DNA from: Ostreococcus lucimarinus CCE9901
Lineage: Eukaryota > Chlorophyta > Mamiellophyceae > Mamiellales > Bathycoccaceae
DNA: 64,000 nucleotides
NCBI RefSeq assembly: GCF_000092065.1
Contig: NC_009360.1
Coordinates: forward strand, 558,001-622,000
Direction: 5' to 3'
Below, piece by piece: positions 61,776 through 64,000 of the stretch. The notes under the pieces are model-generated. The model was given only the letters and a program-made list of their open reading frames with translations. It was not told where the DNA came from and ran no database searches. The first letter of the stretch is position 1, and the number at the start of each line of letters is the position of its first letter. Position numbers and translations under genes: made by a program.

Positions 61776-62012
61776 TCACAGGCTCACGCCCGGAAAGCAA
61801 TGCTCGAACGTCTGTTTCGGGTGTTTATTATCGCTGTGCTCCTTCAGCTTAATCGGCGCGAGCGTGCACATGAAGCTCGCGCGGCACACTTGACACACCG
61901 TCGACATCGCCTTGGCGTTCGCCGCGAGCTGCGACCCCGCCCCGGCTTTCTGCGCCTTCTCCATCGCCTTCTTCCGCGCCGTCGCCGATTTTTGCGCGTT
62001 CCCTCCGCCCAT
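61776..62012 (-). CDS. Small zf-met2 / 4F5-type zinc protein (At2g23090-like)
   Basis: The protein is 78 residues from the ATG at 62012. The basic N-terminus [24 protein letters not shown] is followed by [12 protein letters not shown] and a single C2H2-type finger: C40, C43, H59 and H64 (CQVC ... EHSDNKH). It ends [15 protein letters not shown]. This is the widely conserved small eukaryotic family with At2g23090 in plants. The function is not established; RNA or protein binding is plausible. Longer frames upstream overlap the lipoyl synthase gene and are not used. Confidence 0.9.
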   Translation of the reverse strand: MGGGNAQKSATARKKAMEKAQKAGAGSQLAANAKAMSTVCQVCRASFMCTLAPIKLKEHSDNKHPKQTFEHCFPGVSL

Positions 62013-62067
62013 GATGCGTCGTGATGTGCGACCGGCGCCGCATTTCGCGCCTCGCCTCGCCGTCGAC
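62013..62067. promoter_or_regulatory. Very short divergent promoter, zf-met2 gene and lipoyl synthase
   Basis: Only 55 bp separate the ATGs preferred here. In-frame ATGs for lipoyl synthase at 62011 and 62014 would even overlap the zf-met2 start. Promoter elements must therefore lie within one or both coding regions. Confidence 0.5.
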
Positions 62068-63267
62068 ATGCGCGCGGTGCTCGAGCTGACGCGCAGACGC
62101 GCGAGAAACGCTCGTTTCGCGCGCGCGCGCGCCGTCGTCGGCGCGAGAGCGCGCGCGGCGGACGCGCAGGAGCTTCGGGACGACTCGAAGGGGGGCTCGA
62201 GCGTGGATAAAGCGACGTCGACGGCGGCGGAGGCGCGCGAGACGGCGCACACGCTCGAGGGATTTCGCGAGGCGCTGAGGCACGGACCGGGATTCGATGA
62301 CTTCGTGCGAGGCGACGTGGCGTACAGCGTGCCGGCGCCGAAGAGCCTGAAGGATAAGACGACGCGTAAGCCCGCGTGGCTGAAGCGCGAGGTGCCGGGG
62401 GGCGAGCGGTACACGGAGATAAAGTCCAAATTGCGCGAGCTGAAGCTGGCGACGGTGTGCGAGGAAGCGAAGTGCCCGAATTTGGGCGAGTGCTGGGGGG
62501 GCGGGGACGGGAAGACGGCGACGGCGACGATCATGATCATGGGCGACACGTGCACGCGAGGGTGCCGGTTTTGCGCGGTGAAGACGGCGAAGGCGCCGCC
62601 ACCTTTGGATAAGGATGAACCGGCGAACGTGAGCAAGGCAATCGCGGCGTGGGGATTGGATTACGTCGTGCTGACGAGCGTCGATCGGGACGATATCGAG
62701 GATCAAGGAGCGGGGCATTTTCGGGAGACGGTGCAACGTCTCAAGGCGTCTTGCGACGTCTTGGTCGAGGCGTTGACGCCGGATTTCAGGGGCGAGAAGC
62801 ACTTGGTCGAGCTCGTGGCTACTTCAGGCTTGGATGTTTTCGCGCACAACGTCGAGACGGTTCCCGAGCTTCAACGCGACGTCCGTGATCGACGGGCGAA
62901 CTGGGACCAATCCATCGAGGTTTTGAAGCACGCGAAAAAGTCGGGGGCGAAAATCACGAAGACGTCCATCATGCTTGGTCTCGGAGAGACGCATGAGCAA
63001 GTCGTCAACGCGCTGAAATTACTTCGTGAGGCTGACGTGGACGTTGTGACGTTTGGTCAGTACATGCGACCGACGAAGAAACACTTGGCAGTCGTCGAAT
63101 ACGTCACCCCGGAGGCGTTCAAGCGGTATCAGGAAATCGCCGAAGAAATGGGCTTTCTGTACGTCGCCTCCGGCGCAATGGTGCGATCGTCGTACAAGGC
63201 TGGCGAATTCTTTTTAGCGAATGTCATTAAACAGCGCAAAGCGAAGGAAGCTGCGGCAGCGAACTAA
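62068..63267 (+). CDS. LIP1: Lipoyl synthase, mitochondrial type
   Basis: The protein is 399 residues from the ATG at 62068 (alternatives at 62011 and 62014), with an Arg/Ala-rich presequence. The radical-SAM marks are the auxiliary cluster [12 protein letters not shown], the SAM cluster CTRGCRFC and the late serine ligand in [43 protein letters not shown] and [15 protein letters not shown] are family blocks. It inserts two sulfurs into octanoyl groups on H protein and E2 subunits. Features such as [20 protein letters not shown] and [11 protein letters not shown] are closer to the mitochondrial LIP1 than to the plastid LIP1p form. The C-terminus is Lys/Ala-rich. Confidence 0.93.
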   Translation: MRAVLELTRRRARNARFARARAVVGARARAADAQELRDDSKGGSSVDKATSTAAEARETAHTLEGFREALRHGPGFDDFVRGDVAYSVPAPKSLKDKTTRKPAWLKREVPGGERYTEIKSKLRELKLATVCEEAKCPNLGECWGGGDGKTATATIMIMGDTCTRGCRFCAVKTAKAPPPLDKDEPANVSKAIAAWGLDYVVLTSVDRDDIEDQGAGHFRETVQRLKASCDVLVEALTPDFRGEKHLVELVATSGLDVFAHNVETVPELQRDVRDRRANWDQSIEVLKHAKKSGAKITKTSIMLGLGETHEQVVNALKLLREADVDVVTFGQYMRPTKKHLAVVEYVTPEAFKRYQEIAEEMGFLYVASGAMVRSSYKAGEFFLANVIKQRKAKEAAAAN

Positions 63268-63323
63268 TGTTTTATCGTTAGAACTTCTTGTACAATACGA
63301 GCGAAAGAGTTGCAGACCATTCA

Positions 63324-64000
63324 CTACACGCGACACCGCGCAATGTGACGAATCAGATCGGTTTCGTCGTCGACGAAATAAATTTCACGAATCTTCACCG
63401 TGAGAAGCAAGATTTTGAACGTGTAATTGATGTGCCAAGTCGACCACTCGCGCTCATTCGGCGCCCGGCCTTTGTAATTCGGGCCGTCGACGCTGCATTT
63501 CATGTACTTGAGCGTTCTTCCGTCGCCACGCGTGCTCGCGCCTCGCATGCGCGTCGACATGCGGCGAACGGATTCATTCAAACTCAATACAACTTCTTCT
63601 TTCCCTTTGAAATAATCACCGTGCACGTTCAAGTAATCTACGTCGTCGGAGAACAGCGCGCCGATTTCCTCCGCCGACGCCCACTCAAAGTCTTGATTTT
63701 GGATTGCGAATCCGAACGCTTTGGACAGCGCCTTTGGCCCTTTCGGCTCCTCGCGCGCGGTCAACCGCGTGGTAGCTTCCGACGAGGGTTTCGGCATCAG
63801 CGCGGGTAAGCTTTTCAAGTACGCAAACTTCTTCTCCGTCTCCTCGTCCAAACCTTGCTCGATCATAAACTTGGCCGCGTTGCGAACGGTTTCGTTCGAG
63901 GATTTCAACGCCTCCACGACCGTCGGATGAAGCTCATTCGACGGCTTCCTTTTCACGCGTCGTTTACCGTTCGTCCCATCGCGATCGTCACCGTCGACGC
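63324..64000 (-). CDS. NTF2-like domain protein, 5' end outside window
   Basis: The frame is open from the stop at 63324 to the window edge without a usable ATG, so the start lies beyond 64000. About 220 residues are visible. The N-terminal part (KRKPSNELHPTVVEALKSSNETVRNAAKFMIEQGLDEETEKKFAYLKSLPALMP) is helical. A second part (SKAFGFAIQNQDFEWASAEEIGALFSDDVDYLNVHGDYFKGKEEVV) looks like the start of an NTF2/SnoaL-like domain, with later strands LKYMKCSVDGPNYKG and STWHINYTFKILLLTVKIREIYFVDD. A small-molecule or protein-binding role is typical of the fold. Its targeting cannot be judged without the N-terminus. Confidence 0.65.
   Translation of the reverse strand, partial: VDGDDRDGTNGKRRVKRKPSNELHPTVVEALKSSNETVRNAAKFMIEQGLDEETEKKFAYLKSLPALMPKPSSEATTRLTAREEPKGPKALSKAFGFAIQNQDFEWASAEEIGALFSDDVDYLNVHGDYFKGKEEVVLSLNESVRRMSTRMRGASTRGDGRTLKYMKCSVDGPNYKGRAPNEREWSTWHINYTFKILLLTVKIREIYFVDDETDLIRHIARCRV

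Noticed and set aside
61776-62636. 286-residue minus-strand extension of the zf-met2 protein
   Set aside because: The family is about 75-80 residues and starts with MGGGNAQK; the extension lies opposite lipoyl synthase.
1-64000. CRISPR array, prophage, transposon or bacterial operon
   Set aside because: No spaced direct repeats, transposase, integrase or phage genes were seen; all genes are eukaryotic with organelle-targeting signals or spliceosomal introns.

Overview
The window reads as nuclear DNA of a very compact green picoalga of the order Mamiellales, most like Ostreococcus. The reasons are: high GC with CGCG/TCGA-rich gene starts, about 2.5 kb per gene, mostly intronless genes, plastid-targeted proteins with Arg/Ala/Thr-rich transit peptides, and green-lineage proteins such as BPG2, TOUGH, nuclear Ycf4 and a SecA2-like plastid SecA. 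This is inferred from composition and protein families; no database search was possible.

Layout. 1-6.4 kb: the 3' part of SPT5, a lumen-type NTF2-like protein divergent from organellar glutamyl-tRNA synthetase, then a CAAD/CURT1-type thylakoid protein (two exons) facing GluRS. 6.4-7.7 kb: a three-exon double-Myb telobox protein that ends in a CaaX box. 7.8-25.8 kb: midasin (MDN1/Rea1), three exons and about 5,832 residues, the largest gene here. 25.8-26.4 kb: a divergent promoter with an AT-rich 94-bp tandem duplication. 26.4-36.5 kb: TOUGH/GPATCH1 splicing factor, SecA2-like plastid SecA, a DnaJ-type zinc-finger plastid protein, a HHAT/GUP1-type MBOAT and plastid protoporphyrinogen oxidase. 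36.7-46.2 kb: XRN1-type exoribonuclease, nuclear-encoded Ycf4, a NEPRO-like protein, a coiled-coil membrane protein, a TruA-type pseudouridine synthase and an EAPP-family protein. 46.3-58.2 kb: an unrecognised polytopic membrane protein, a P4-ATPase flippase, PreP presequence protease, the BPG2/YqeH-type GTPase and an unrecognised 202-residue protein. 58.3-64 kb: a protein with a Tat-like lumen signal, divergent from Twinkle primase-helicase; a small zf-met2 protein, divergent from mitochondrial-type lipoyl synthase; and a truncated NTF2-like gene at the edge.

The genes are mostly housekeeping. Themes include ribosome assembly and RNA metabolism (midasin, NEPRO-like, BPG2, XRN1, TruA, TOUGH, SPT5) and plastid or mitochondrial biogenesis (GluRS, CAAD, SecA2-like, Ycf4, PPOX, PreP, Twinkle, LIP1). 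I see no operons, CRISPR arrays, tRNA or rRNA genes, or intact mobile elements. Many genes sit head-to-head across 55-200 bp, implying shared bidirectional promoters. The five introns inferred here all carry an ACTGAC branch-point motif 22-33 nt before the acceptor AG.

The most notable observations are the telobox Myb protein ending in a prelamin-A-like CaaX, the nuclear ycf4, the 94-bp promoter duplication with an internal hairpin, the duplicated short motif in the XRN1 tail, and the cyanobacterial-flavoured pairing of GluRS with a CAAD protein.
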